From Pseudisothecium myosuroides (lineage: Eukaryota; Streptophyta; Bryopsida; Hypnales; Lembophyllaceae), in assembly GCA_951799445.1 (NCBI GenBank), contig OX637287.1:31638224-31702223 (forward strand): a stretch of 64,000 bases of DNA. Direction: 5' to 3'. The position numbers and the translations under genes are program-made. The notes beneath the pieces were generated by a model. It was not told the origin of the DNA, searched no databases, and saw only the letters and a list, made by a program, of their open reading frames with translations. Positions 46,964 through 60,096 of this stretch are shown piece after piece. Each line of letters starts with the position of its first letter. Position 1 is the first letter of the stretch.

Positions 46964-48128
46964 AATAGGCAATTGTTTGTATGAATTGTTTGTTGTTCAT
47001 GATTGCGAGGTTGATCGAGGCACGCTTGGTATTGTCAAAAAGCCCTTGGCAAAGGGGTGTGCACAAAAGAGATTTTCTAGTGTTCTAACAAATGGGGTGA
47101 AAGACTTTGAATTTCTAAGTTTTAATCTCATCAGATATTAGAAAATTGGATGAAAATTATAAAAAATTGGTCATTGGGCTTGACCACTATGATATTTAGC
47201 CGGTACATTTAATTAAAATTAAATTTTTGAATTTTTTTTGTCAATACTTCACTTTTACCTTACTTTATTTTAATTTTAAAATTATGTTTATTTGCAAACA
47301 CTTTATTTTTACCTTTACTTTACTTTTACTTTTAACTTTAAAATTTGTTTGCCAATACTTTAGCAATTTTCATATACTCCGGAGTACCAAACAAAATATA
47401 AAAACGAAAATAATGAAAAAAAATATAATACAAAAATTGATAGAACACCTGATGTTAAATGTTAGTGCTACAGACAATTTGTCATATAAAAAGGATGGAA
47501 AAATGGATATTAAAGGTGATTAACCCCTAAGCGCTCCGACATCCAAAAATTGGACGACAAGCAAATTGAAATTGACTTTTCTTTCTCATTATTTCTTGGA
47601 TGAGAGTCATCCTACTTTATAGAGATACTTTATCAAGTTGTTATCCTATCTAATAGTTGGATTTGGTGTGACTAGAATACATATTTTTCTAAAATTACAA
47701 ATGTAGAAATGTGTCTAGTGGTTGACCAAGCCAAAATTGCATTGACTCTAGGAATTGGATTCGCAAAAATGAGGTCATAGATTTAAAGAACAAAAAAAAT
47801 TCAAGAAATCACTATATCAAGAGAACCTGATTTCAAATACATTCCAAGAAATTTTACTCATTGAAAAATGATAATATTTTGCTTGTAATCGAATTTAGAA
47901 GGAGTTTAGAAATTTTCCTATCAAAATTTACAGAAAAATATTGGTGATAGCATTGGTGAATCCAACCATACAGATGGAATTTAAAACTCAAAGTCTACAA
48001 CTTTTATTTGTATATCAATGTCAAAATATTCTTTATGGCAAATTGTCAATTCTAGAGACAACTTTACACATTTTTGTATTAAGGAGGGCTTAGCAATCAC
48101 TTTGGTTCCAATTATAAATGCCATACTA

Positions 48129-48513
48129 GGGGAGGCAACCCATTCCCGATCACCCCTCCATTGTAGCTATGTATACTATTTGCTTTTCCTGAACAGGGAT
48201 TCATTGTGGCATGGTTCCTGACGCAGTTGTGGCTCATAATGACCACAAGACTCTCAATATTGTAACCACCGACCCCTTGTCAATTTTGTTTTCAGCCCAT
48301 GGTCGGAAATAGCAAGCCCCATATCACCGGTATGGGGAAAATAGAATCTTCCGCTGAAAAATTCATAGTAATTATATTTTGAGGAAAAAAAATCTGGAAA
48401 ATTATGAAAACCTTCCAAACTCTATTTCTGCACACAAGATAATTCCCCACCGAAGAAACCGACCCTGCAAATATGTGTAATTCCTTATTTGATCGGAAAT
48501 GGGTTGCCTCCCG
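48129..48513. mobile_element. MITE, 385 bp, GGGAGGCAACCC ends, TA-flanked
   Basis: The ends GGGGAGGCAACCCATTCCCG and (reverse complement) CGGGAGGCAACCCATTTCCG match at 18 of 20 bases. TA lies on both sides (48127-48128, 48514-48515). The paralogous site near 39018 (CATATTAATGGTTG) is empty. Bases next to TA differ (C and G), so a 3-bp TWA duplication that later mutated is also possible. Confidence 0.7.
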
Positions 48514-48912
48514 TAATGGTTGTGGCGACGACATAGGGCACACTAGTAGACGCTGAAAACCCCGCCCCCGCCCATCATCTTGCTTGCAAATACAGTCTGT
48601 ACGGCAAAAGAGTCATCTTCCGTCATTTTAAAATTGAGAAAAACGAAAGTTTCAACGATTTTACCACTTCTAGCCCTCCCACTTGGAGGATACACTCAAC
48701 ACGGCTCCCGGTCTGTCTGAATCCGTTTTCTGCGAGTGTGACCCAAATCAACAAACACTATGGCCATCACTTTGAAACTGACAGAGTTTAATTTTGCGCT
48801 CAGGCTCTGTGTCTGTGAGTCTAGTCTCGGTGTGGTTGAACATTGCAGAGATTGCTAGTTCGTGACCTCAGAGATCTGAGTTCAGTCACTTGAGCGCATA
48901 CATCCGAACACG

Positions 48913-51900
48913 ATGAGTGACTGGTTCGTGCCTCTTGTTCTCGTCCTGTTTACTACGCAATGGGTTCTGGGAGTATTAGCAGAAAATGTCATCGTGGGCA
49001 ATTTCTTTGAGGTAAATCCCAAACAATACCTCGCAAGCGCAAACGGCCAGTACTCCTTAGTGATGCGGCCCGACTGCAATCTTGTAGTTTATAACGACTC
49101 TCAGCCTTTTCTAGGCACCAATTTCTCAAACCAGGCACCTTGCTCCCTCTGGATGCAAGGTGATGGAAACTTCGTCATCTACAATTACTCAGACGCCAGT
49201 CGAACTCGAAAAAGCCCTAATGCACTATGGGCTCAACAGGGTGTCACGGGGATAATGGAGGCCCAATCATTTCTGCTTCTTGGAGACGATGGCAGTTCGG
49301 CCTTCTACGACTCCAACAGCTCCCGTATTCAAAAAGACAACCTCTTTGATGCAATTCAAAAATCGTTCCCTAACGTTTCGGGGCTTAACTACTTGGACAT
49401 TCATTCGAATGCCGACTACACGGCATGGAAACCGAATAGCTCTGTTGCTGACTTTCCATACATGCCGGCAGGTTACTTCCTTTTCGCGGGAGAAAAACTG
49501 CAAACCACGAATTTCATATTTACTCTGGAGCTTGGAACGGACTGCAATTTGCAATCCAAAAGTAGTGTTGATGAAGGTCTGTGGGAGTCTGACTCGAGCA
49601 CGGACAATAGTGTCTGTGAGCTGGCTCTCCAACCGAATGGTTCCCTTCAAATTCTTGACGTCAATTCGAGAGCCATTCACTGGAGCAGTCCCGGATCTGG
49701 CGTCAGTGGTGTAAATTGGATTTTGAAGGGAAACCTGACAGACGGAGTTTGGAGCATCAGTGACATCATGAACACTAGTAATGTCCTGTGCAAATTCGTC
49801 CGTGTCGTCGCGTCAGGGAAGTCGTCTACTACATTAATCTTGAGTGTCCTAGCTGGTGGCGTTGGTGGAGTTACAGTTCTGGCCCTGACCGTCTTGGGGT
49901 TGTATTTCTATACTCGAGAAAGTAAGCCTGTCGATTCCTTGAATCCAAAATCTTTGCAGTTCATTTTCCTTTACCTTCATTAGTGATCAAGTACATTTGT
50001 AATGTAAGGGATGCACATCATAATTGTGTCCGCGGGTATTCCTGTTTCCTGCATCAGGATTTCTTGACCCATCGGAGAAGGCATTCCAGGCGCGACTGAG
50101 GGCCAAAGGGGGGACGTCCTACGCATTCTCGCAGGCAAAGATAAAACAAGCAACCAAGAACTACAAGAATATGATTGGGAGCGGGGGATTTGGCGTGGTG
50201 TATAAAGGGAAGTTGTCGGACGGGCGAGAGATGGCAGCCAAAGTGTTGTCAGCGAATTCGCATCAAAGCAAGCAGGAGTTTTTCAATGAGGTAGTTTCGG
50301 AGCTCAGTATCGGACCCCTGAACATTCTTCAATCCATGAAATCATTTGAGTTCCCTTTTGCTTAAAAATCAGGCTGACACCTCTAGCCAGAGAAGTTTTT
50401 ATGACCTTAGACACAAGGGATCATGAGCATTGTGCTTCTGCAGATCGAGCTGCTGTCCATGGTGCATCACAAGTACCTGGTGTCTCTGGTTGGGTTCAGC
50501 TGCACTCGCACGCACCAGGTCTTGATCTACGAGTTCATGGGTGGCGGAGACCTTCGCCACCGATTGCAAGGTGAGTGCAAACCTGTCTCATGATGAGCAC
50601 TGGATGGAAGCCAATTTCCGGGCCAATTTCATGCATGTCGCTGCCCAGCTGACCGACAGAGCTCATTTTGTCCGCAGGGAAGAGCAGTGCCGAGTATCCC
50701 TTGAGCTGGCGACAGAGAACCAACATCGTTCTTCAAGTTGCGGAAGGTAAATTGCAGTTCGCATCATTCACTCTGTGGGTGTCGATCGAGTTTGTTAGGG
50801 TTTCAATGCATGACTGGTGATGGTGTGCAAGTTTCCCTGGGTGATGGTCTGTGTCAAACACTGCTACTGTGCAGGGCTGGAGTACATGCATGATAAATGC
50901 TCTCCGCCCATCATCCACCGCGATGTGAAGAGCACCAACATTTTGCTCACCGACCAACTGGTGGCCAAAGTGGCGGATTTCGGCCTGTCCAAACTGAGGC
51001 AGGAAAATGCCACTCATGTCACAACGTTGGTGAAAGGCACTCCAGGATATCTCGACCCAGAGTGAGAGTTGCAGCTTCCCCAATCCTTTCGTTTTCCTCT
51101 TTTGGCTAGGTTCTGTGCAAACTAGCCAACTTCATGGGAATCCACATTCTTGATGCTGATATTGGCAAGTCTGGTGGTTTTACTTGGGTTGCAGATACCA
51201 TGAGACAGGAATGCTAACAGAGAAGAGTGATGTGTACGCATTTGGAGTTGTTTTGATGGAGATTCTCACTGGACTACCCCATATGCACATTGCTCAGAAG
51301 GTTAGCTCTCCTGGCTGAACGTGTTTTTGGAAAGAGCTGGTGATTAGGCGTGATGCATTTAGGTTGAATAGAGAGGAATGGAATTAGAGAATGAATCTTC
51401 ATCGCAACTCGAATTTGGACGGTTTAGCAACATTCTCAGCATCTTTATGAGCTTCACGCAATGTTTTGGAACAGCAAACGCGGAAATTTTGAGACATACT
51501 CTAGCAAACTTGCGACGTTTTTCAGCCAGCATGTTTCAAAAACGCTGTTCACTTTGGACAATGTTTAGTAGCGGTGTTGAAGGTCATTTTTGGAATCACG
51601 TTTTAAAGTTTTCAACCATTTGCAAAACGTTGCTACAAACATTACTGTAGTGGGTGAGTTTCTTTTAGTGCCTAATAGAAAAGCTACAGACTATGAATGC
51701 GTGCATATGTTGGCATTGATGGGCAGGTTGGCGAAGCTTGGAAAGACGAACAATATGATGGTGTAGCAGATCCCAATTTGAGAGATGATTTCGACGGAGA
51801 CGAGCTTGTCAGCTTAGTGGACTTGGCATTGTTGTGTGCGAGGAGGAGAAGCGCAGAGAGACCAGTCATGAATCAGGTTGTGCGAAGGTTGTATGATTTA

Positions 51901-52062
51901 GGGCTGGGTGGGATATCGGAGACAGTCCAGGATGGAATTGACTTGGGCGACGAATATGACGAATATGAGAGTCACAGCATCAGCGTTGAACTAGTGGCAA
52001 TGGGTTCGGAAGATTTAAGTAGCGAGACCCAACGAATCTTCGTCCAGCAATATGCACGCTGA
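48913..52062 (+). CDS. Bulb-type lectin receptor-like Ser/Thr kinase, copy 3, intact
   Basis: Exons are 48913-49921, 50058-50290, 50444-50570, 50678-50746, 50875-51061, 51195-51300 and 51727-52062; spliced length is 2067 bases, 688 residues. Layout matches copy 2: signal peptide, lectin ectodomain, membrane helix near 308-331, kinase with GSGGFGVV at 377-384, Lys 398, HRD 494-496, DFG 514-516. It is the most diverged of the three. The ectodomain is 11 residues shorter, the glycine loop has Ser for Arg, [12 protein letters not shown] became [12 protein letters not shown], and the C-terminal tail has three extra residues (DEYDEYES). The upstream ATG seen in copies 1 and 2 is ATA here, which makes 48913 the natural start. 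Intron 5 lacks the roughly 130-base GC-rich block found in copies 1 and 2. The ectodomain changes may reflect a different ligand; that is inference. Confidence 0.88.
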
Positions 52063-54186
52063 GATTCTAATTCGAGTGCAGACACTACAAAGCTACGCAA
52101 AAATGGCTGCAAGGAAACTGCGCATGATAAAACATGTTAGGTTACTTAACCTACAAGAGCCAACTTTCTGATTTCGCCACTTATATTCCATCGGATAGAA
52201 TGTGTGTTGGGAAAAGTCTGCATTGCATCCATGTTGACCTCCAATTGCCACTAGGATGTACCTTTCAAAGTAGTGCAGTGGCATCAACTTTGAAGATTCA
52301 TAGAATACTGTGTGTTTTTAGCTCAAAAAATTACAAAACAATTTGGGTTGAATTTCTCTTGAAGATGTATATATGATTAAAAAATACAAAAAACATTGTT
52401 TGTACCATCCACCTAGTAGGAGTAAAAAACATGGTGGTATTGGATGCATCATTTGAAGATATTTGGATCTTTGAAATGGCCCTTTAAGGAAGGTGTGAAG
52501 GCCCCCATTTTAATTTAATGTATGTACTTTGATAAACTGAAGGCACTTTGATTTCTTGCAAGTACACACACGATTCATACAAGTAATGATCATGCTTTTA
52601 CATTGAATTGGCTTTACCTCATTGGTTGGGAGGAGAGGGTATTTGAATGCTATATTGTTTTTGGTAAGTTTTTCAAAACTAATAGCATTTGATCTAATTA
52701 TATTTTATTATTACAAGTACTAGAATCTTTGATATTTGGTGTACAATAGTCCTAAGGTTTTATTATCCATACTAAATAATGACATTTAATATTGGCCTTG
52801 CAATAAAATATTTACTCATGTCCTTTTTGGTTGTGTGCCCATTTTTACCATCTAAGAGGTCATGAGTGTATGCCTTTACATGAGAAAACTAGACAACTTC
52901 TAATGTATTTGAAGATATATAAGTTGACATATGTGACACTTGGAAGTGTACATCACACGAAGTAACAATATTTTTGAGGTGCTTTTAGAAGATCCGTCTA
53001 TGGTTCTTTTAATAGTTTGATATATCAAAGTGAAAGGGCCTTCTTAAGGGTCCAAATATCTTTTTAGTTATGGCTTCAAAAAGATTGGATCCATTCACCA
53101 ACGGCTCTATTACTTCATAACTATGTTGTACTATCTGAAAAATTAAAGACATTTTACAATGATAGATTAAAATCATATTGATAGAACTTCAAAAGACACC
53201 TATTTAAATGATAAAATGGAATAAAATTCTTGATGAAATCACATTAATAATAATTCAAAAATTAACTACACGATAAAATGGAGAAAAATGCTTCTTGCCT
53301 TATTTGGAGTGAGATTTGTTGACCCACTGAAAAGACAAGAGTTTCATCCCACAAGCATTGAAATGATGAATTTTTTATAATTGAGATCCAAACTACTCTA
53401 TAAAGTATAAAAGGCTCTCTTTGTTTGCTCCAAACGGCTTGTGATGTACAAGGGTCTTTGAATTGCATGCTAGAGTTGAAATGGGAGCCTAGAGGACTAG
53501 AAGAATCTACAAAATATGTTGGATTTCCTACTCTAAGTCTTCTAGAGTTCAAACCAACTCACTACTATACATATCTGAGTGAGCAATAAAACACAAAAAC
53601 CTCACTTACATAACACATAGATTAGAATGAAGGCTACATGAATTTGTTATATCACGAGGGAGGATCAACGTCACTTGAAAACTTACAATTAGCACAACAA
53701 TTTATGTTTTTGAAAATTGGTTTAGTACAAAAATATGTCAAGCTGCACCAATTCAAAATAGTTCCACTTTAATAGATTAGTGTTGATCGCGTAATTAGGG
53801 AAAATTATTAAACACACAGTACAAGGATCAAAATGATTACAAAGTTAAGAGATGGAATCTCAAAGAAAAATGTTTACAAAGATGGAGATAAAATAATCTT
53901 GCACTCAAACAAGCAAATCAATTCTCTATACATGGATACGGACATTGTCCAAGGCAGACATTCCAGGCGACCCCTTGCCTTCCAAAAGCTCCAAACTAGA
54001 ACCTCCACCAATTAAAACGTGGCTCATTTGATCTTGTAGCTAAGTCTTCTCTGCAACCACCACTGAGTGGCCTTTGCGCACAATGGTGATGATACAGTCC
54101 TTTGTCAAGTGCGCCAACGTCTTCGCTACGGAGTGCGTGCTTAATGAAAACTTCTCAAATTCAAACACCCCCATGGGACCATTCTC
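52063..54186. other. 3' flank of kinase copy 3, then unique sequence without a gene
   Basis: Up to about 52900 the sequence is a diverged copy of the DNA after genes 1 and 2. Beyond that I see no match in the window and no gene. Short frames on both strands lack any domain or splice support. Confidence 0.5.
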
Positions 54187-54189
54187 TTA

Positions 54190-54614
54190 GGTAGAAGCAC
54201 CTAAATGTGACACTTATTCAAGATTTGCAGATTTTGAGGGTAGCTACTAAATATAATGATATGCACTTGTTAGGAAATGGTTTGGAAAACCAACAAAATC
54301 AGTTTCATATTTTTTTGAGCTTATATGAATATAATACAAATTTTTGAAAACAATTGCGTAGATGCACCTACTATAGACACTAGACTAACACCAAAGTGGG
54401 CATGGAAACATCCAAAAGTGACACATTTTAAGCTTGGATCACCCACACGTGATTGGCCAACACAAGAATCTCCCTCATGATAGTGACAACTTCTTGAAAC
54501 TCCACTTGTCTACTTTGGATCTCTACCTTCCTACTTTGGGTCTATTTCCAAGTGGATTTAGGTAGTTTTCTAGATGTCCATAAACGACTCATGTTACATT
54601 TAGGTGCTTCTACT
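54190..54614. mobile_element. MITE, 425 bp, TTA-flanked, Harbinger-like
   Basis: The ends GGTAGAAGCACCTAAATGT and (reverse complement) AGTAGAAGCACCTAAATGT differ at the outermost base. TTA lies at 54187-54189 and 54615-54617, the usual 3-bp target of PIF/Harbinger elements. No paralogous empty site is available in the window. Confidence 0.65.
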
Positions 54615-55037
54615 TTAGCATCGTCTGCAAATCCAAATGACAATACATTCAACATTAATACTCCATCACACTTGTGGAGGTCGATTATCCTACTAGTGAA
54701 AACAACTCACGAGTAAACTAGCCCATGACATTCAGAATGACTGCTTTGCCTTGTTGACATTTTTGAAAAATTTAATTTTTTTTTCATATAAGCACAATAG
54801 TGAAAAATAGAGAGATTATTATTTTTTTTGACAAAGTATGAATTTGTCATGAATTGTTGAAGTGTGCTACCCAATTGATCCAAAATAGTTTGTAGACTAC
54901 CTCAAAACCACCCAAAAGTGTACCACATTACATGAGGACTCATTTTGTTGATTAGAATTTTGGTTGTTTATTGGCAATTGACAAATGATGTGATCACGAA
55001 GATTCTTTGAAATGCAATGAATTGTCTCCTCAATGAA

Positions 55038-55984
55038 TTAATCCCTAAAGGCCCAAAGCCTTTTTTCTGCCAAAAAACACTCAAAACTGCCATTTCTATA
55101 GCAAGGAGTAAAAAATTTGAAAAATGTTTTTTTTTCACATCTAACCATAGGATCTTACACCTAACTAGTGTAAGAGTGTGTGGAAAAAATTTCAGAATTT
55201 TTGACTGCCCAGATTGCAAGATATCTGCGTTTAAAGTGGAAAAAACAAGTATTTCAGCACATTGCGGGACTAGATTTTTTTACTTTAAACATTTTTTAAC
55301 TTAAAATTTTTGCACTACAAAGTTTTGAGCTCTAAATCTTTATAGTGGAGAATTGAGTTGAGAGTCTAGGGGAAAAAAATTATTCAAAAAAACTTAATTA
55401 TCATTCCTAAAAAATTTATTAAGTAGAAGTACGTATGAGATAGAAGAAAAATCTAAATTATTAATATATTTTAGATGAAATTAAAATACACTAATCCCAA
55501 TGGTGAGATTGTTCTAGCAAGTAAACCAAACCAAACCATGAGAATTTATTTTTTTTGAAAAATTGCAAAAAAAGCATTTAGAAATGAATCCTACAAGTTA
55601 TTTTTTTCAAGAAGATGCTCTAACTGCCCGAAAAACAAGAATGTCCATAACTTTCTCATAACAAATGCAAATGAAATGAATCAAAGCTTTCCAACTAGAC
55701 AAAAATATAATCTACAAGAAAAAAAATATTAAAAAAAAAAATCAAATTTTTGCCAAATTTTTATTGTTGCCCGGACTGCCCAGTTACAAAAAAAAGTAAC
55801 ATATTTGGCCATAACTTTTGACTCCTATTTCCAAATGTGCTGACATTTAGTGCATATGAAAGATATTCCTTGCGCCCACTTTCTATTAAATTTTCAGCTT
55901 AAAATATAAAAAATCTTTAGTCACACGTACTTGCTCGAAATTTCTATACAGCCAAAAAACGCATGCTGGTCCTTTAGGGGTTAA
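55038..55984. mobile_element. Family A element, 947 bp including TTAA flanks
   Basis: TTAA at 55038-55041 and 55981-55984 encloses ends TCCCTAAAGGCCC and (reverse complement) CCCCTAAAGGACC. The left part is the inverted counterpart of the right part of the 46047 copy, and the right part matches that of the 33616 copy. It therefore bridges the two forms and shows they are one family. Its flanks are unrelated to those of the other copies. Confidence 0.75.
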
Positions 55985-56279
55985 GGCTCATAGTGTGTGA
56001 ATTAGAATTGTTAGTGGTTATTTGAGTTCAATTAAATGTGAATGACTCTATGCACTATTGTGGAGGATTTGAGTTTATAAAAAAATGGCTAAAATTACAT
56101 GGCTTGGAAGTAGGGGATAAAATAATGGTGTAGGACTATGGAAGGATGGTGAATTAAATTTTGGGCATAATTCATGGTGGTTTAGTGTTCCTAAAATCAG
56201 CATCTAAAATATTAAACTATAGCATGAAGGAGAAATCCATTGCTTGGAAAGATAGGTAGTACACACTCCCCTCCGGACT

Positions 56280-58100
56280 CTTTTAGGGGTATTTTTTGCC
56301 ATTACGGTGAAAAACACTCATAATGAGACTTTTCTTGAAGCTAGTTCCCAATTGGAATTTTTTGGTACATGTTACCTAATTTGAAATGTTATGAAATTTT
56401 TTGAACATGTGGCTAACTTTACCACAAAAAGCAAGCAAAAAAAAGTTGAAGCAAAAACTGAAATTAACCTAGCCAAAAGCCTCTCCAAATTAGGGCTGCC
56501 CAAAATTTGGATGCCCCTAGACAACATTTTTTTCAACTTCAAACACTATAATCTCACAACAAGTCACAATTTGTGCGGTTAAAACCTTCTATTTTTTTAC
56601 TACAACATAATGAAGTAGCCTACCACTAGATCTTATGCTCAGATGCAATTAGAATTCATTTGTCATTTGGGGGGAGCCTTTGCCATCAAAACAACCCATT
56701 TTGAGTGTTTTTTTTGTGAAACATAGACTAAGTACTTTATGGCTTAACCCTTAAACGATGTTGCCAGCCAGAATTGGCCGACGGTGTAGAACGTATACTG
56801 TATGAAGGGGAATACTTGTCAGGGCCGCAGAGCCTGCACGGAGGGTGACCGACGCAGCCGGTATGCGAGAACAACTCCAGTGCAGGACCAAGTTGTCAAG
56901 AGCACAAAACTTATGATTTCGGCCCAAGCCTATTGTTGGGTTTCTGTTTGGTGATTGATTCCTTGGTCAAACACTTGCGTTTGAAGCCCCAAAGGATCAG
57001 AAGACCAGCACAAATGGGCCAAAGTATGAGGCACGAAGCTGTGCTCCACCTCTTTCTCAGCTGCAGTGGGTTCCCTTGGCTGAAATTGATCCGTGTCCAT
57101 AGCTTTGTTTTGTAGCTCTACGTAACCCAAGTTTTGATAAGAGCAAACTTGTGAAGTTGTGATCTCTCTACAATGAGAGAAGATCATCCCTTCACAAGAA
57201 AGTTTTGATTAGAGTTGCAGGTTCAGTTCTGGTAAGCTTACGTTGGTTGCAAGTGCTTCTAGCTAGGGCTTGAGTTTGTAACTTAGAATCACTCATACAC
57301 ACTCTTCCAATTGCCAGATCTGATGAGCCTCTTGAAATTTATTAAGGTCTTCTACCAGAAGGGGATTTCTACCGAGTTGCTAGGTTACAATCTGCAGCTC
57401 TTTTCATTTGCTGCTGTTTGTATTCGTGCAAGCACACTTCAATTCAGGCACAATCATTATGAGCTGAGGTTCAGGGAAATTCCATTTGTGGAACACACAA
57501 ATTGAAGTAGGTACTGCCAGGTTCAGGATGGTCAGTCCAAGGAACCAGTTCTGAGCTTGTTGCATGTTTCATGTGAAGAGCGCAAGCCAATGAGAACGTC
57601 AATCTCCTTCCTAGATATATGGCCGTTCGTTGCGATTTAATGCTTCAGCTGTAGAAGAACCACTCGGCTTCCAACTAACGACTTATCTGAGAAGAGCAAA
57701 GCATGAAAAGTTAATAAAACGTGAAACAGAAACCAAACCTTCGATGAAAATCCAAACTAAGACAACCATTTGCAAATAAAGAAACGTCCAAATGCAACTC
57801 ATCACAACCAAAAGCGACCAAAAACAGAGAAACAGAGCTCCGGAACAAAATCAAATCAAGAGTACATTCCCATAACACAGTATCAGGCAAGTCCCACGGC
57901 TCGAACTTGTACAAATCCACGCCCGCAATCGGATTCATCTTAACAGGGCATGAGCATTGAGCAGATGACCGGGGAGCGGGTTGGGGGCCGTCACATCGGT
58001 CAGAGCGGCCGGTGCGCCTGACTTTATTCCGACTGGCAGGAAATACGGTGAGGAAGACACCGTAACCGTACTCAGACCAACATCCTAAAGGGGTTAAGCT
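56280..58100. other. Family-A-like remnant, then a 1.35-kb block with TTAA ends; no gene identified
   Basis: From 56280 to about 56746 the sequence resembles a decayed family-A copy (CCATTTTGAGTGTTTTTT near its end). It is followed by a GC-richer block bounded by TTAACCCTTAAACGATGTTG on the left and, reverse complemented, TTAACCCCTTTAGGATGTTG on the right (ending about 58098). The block holds short frames only (64 codons at 57311-57505, 85 on the minus strand). I see no transposase motif. It may be a larger member of a TTAA-targeting family. Confidence 0.4.
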
Positions 58101-58234
58101 TAGTGTAATTCATTTCCATCTTAGATTCTCAGAGCTTTCGAACAATTGCACACACGATTATACCAGAGTATCTTGCTCACAAAATTTGAACATTGCCTTG
58201 GGTATCTTCATTTAACATAATTTACATAGTTTTT

Positions 58235-58400
58235 TTTTTAGTTTTTTTTTTTTTTTCACACAAATGAAACGGAACTTCATTGCAAAGGCAAATAATACAA
58301 AGCATGCCAGCCACAAGTGGCCTGGCAGGACAGACACAGACAGTTTACACAAGTTTGCGTCCACTTGACCAGCTAGTTCTTGCACCCAGGCCATGCTAAA
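58235..58400 (-). mobile_element. Retroposon 3' end with A-rich tail, minus strand
   Basis: On the minus strand, GGCCACTTGTGGCTGGCATG leads through CAATGAAGTTCCGTTTCATT to a long A tail (T runs at 58231-58255 on the plus strand). This is the same family as at 60601-60760 and 19870-20400. No coding capacity remains. Confidence 0.55.
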
Positions 58401-58656
58401 CTGCTAAAGGCCTGCAGAAAAATAATTGCTCAGTATTTGTCCACACCGACAAACAGCATAAACGTATAGACGACCGCAAACTAATGTATAGGTCTCAGTT
58501 CAACTAGCCACCTAACTAATCCTAGCCATCGATGGTCTGGGTCAAAGATTCCAGGTGAAGAGCAAGTGTTGCATTAACCCTTGAGCCGGATTGATTGTTC
58601 CTTTTCTTGTGTTTTTGAATGCAATGGTCACCGTTCCTTTGGGAAAAAAAGTGTTG

Positions 58657-58885
58657 CAGTAACCCTTGAACGTGGACGCAGCCATTCTATGGCGGATGGA
58701 TGACAGAGAATCAAACTGTGTAGGACATAAATGCAACTGTTCATCCTCGGAATTTGTTGTGAAAAGGGAACATCTTTACAATAGCTTGACTTCCAACAAG
58801 CGCTTTTGCAATTTCTTAAGCCAATGATTCACATGGTAATGCAAAAGGATGATTTTGGGGGTCACCCCTTCATCCTTTAAGGGTT
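58657..58885. mobile_element. Family B element, about 229 bp
   Basis: It is a near-full match to 33241-33470, including CATCCTCG, AATTTGTTGTG and the closing GGGTTAA. The left TTAA has become GTAA; the right TTAA is intact and is immediately followed by the GGTAGTTTACTGC end of another repeat, as also seen at 15466. Confidence 0.65.
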
Positions 58886-59011
58886 AAGGTAGTTTACTGC
58901 GACCATTAGAGCATCTACAGTGTTGACGCGCCAAGAAGGGGCGTCAAGTGCGGCTTTGGTGTGTATATTTCAAAAGTAGGGGTCAATGCTTCCCTTCTGT
59001 TCCATGGCTAA

Positions 59012-59450
59012 GAGCATCCACAGTGCTACGCCCATGGAAATACACTGCAACGATACATGCAATCCCCTTTTCCCTTCTCTTTTCTTCACTGCAGCTTTTC
59101 CTGTTGCAGGCACCTCAATGCGACGAACACCACTTGAAACTACAAACCGCGCAAATACAGAAGTAGGGGGAGTGAGAAGTGAAGCGGTTGGTGGGAAAGG
59201 TTTGGAGGAGGAACTATGTTGGAATCTACACTCAATTGTTGCTATTATTGTTGTTGACCAAGGAGTGCAGAGGAGTTTGGAGGGCACAACAAAAGAATTT
59301 TTTTTGCCGAGCCAAAGCCAAGAAATGCCAAGCCCGTGAAGGTAACGTGGAAGGTGCTGTCAGCATTGAATTAGGTTTTTGGTGCTTCTCTATAACCCAC
59401 GCAGAACTTCCCGTTGAAGTGCATCCGCAGACGTCGCATTGCGGATGCCC
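59012..59450. mobile_element. Possible MITE, GAGCATCCACAGTG-type ends
   Basis: The ends GAGCATCCACAGTGCTACG and (reverse complement) GGGCATCCGCAATGCGACG match at 15 of 19 bases. No clear target duplication was found. Overlapping frames of 105-117 codons on both strands lack protein features and look like chance in this GC-richer block. Confidence 0.4.
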
Positions 59451-60096
59451 TGACACCCTAAGCAGAGGCGCCAAGTGGGATGTGAATAGTTTCATGGGTT
59501 AAAGTTAAACTTAAAAAAACAAAAAAAACTTTCAGTTTATTGAGAACTACCTTGCATTGCTTCCAAAGCATTTTCAACTACTTGTGAGGTTTTAAGTTAG
59601 AAGAGAAACTCATTATCTATACATGAGGGGGTAGGAGGTAAAAGAATCCATAAGGGATATGTAAATTAAAATTAGTAGGAGCTCAACCATTCATGGTTAA
59701 GTCAAATTAAAATTAGTAGGAGCTCAACCATTCATGGTTAAGTCAAATTAAAGTAGGAATTATGTTGGAAGTTGAATTTCAAACCTCATTTATGCTTAGT
59801 AGGAAAAAAAATTCCAAAAAACTTTGAACTATAAAAAGCTGGTAAATCAAGATAATTTTCATTTCTAAAAATTTGTTTGAGATTTCAAGCCTCCAATCAA
59901 AAGTTATAAGCAAATTTCAGAGAGGCACTGGAAAGGAATTTTTTTGACGTTTTCAAACATCCTTTCTTTATTTTTTGGATACAAGTAAAGGAAACTTTAC
60001 TACAGTTGAAAATGCTTTTGAGCGTTTCACTTGTTTAGAAAATAAATAAATAAAAGGAATTTGACTTCATTTGAGGGCTCGTTAGGGGGTCGGTAC

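Larger units (their letters stand above)
26990..52900 (+). repeat. Tandem array of three receptor-kinase units
   Basis: Starts of the three genes are 11,624 and 9,405 bases apart. Shared sequence covers about 350 bases upstream of each start (27540, 39160, 48570 onward), the whole gene including introns, and about 0.8-1.7 kb downstream. Copies 1 and 2 also share 32.9-35.1 kb with 44.4-47.5 kb, and the stretch before gene 2 (38.05-39.1 kb) matches that before gene 3 (47.5-48.55 kb). The extra 2-3 kb of unit 1 lies between about 35.1 and 38.0 kb. Same orientation and collinearity point to unequal crossing-over. Confidence 0.85.

Noticed and set aside
58986..59339. 117-codon plus-strand frame
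   Set aside because: It lies inside a probable MITE, overlaps frames of similar length on both strands, and has no protein-like pattern.
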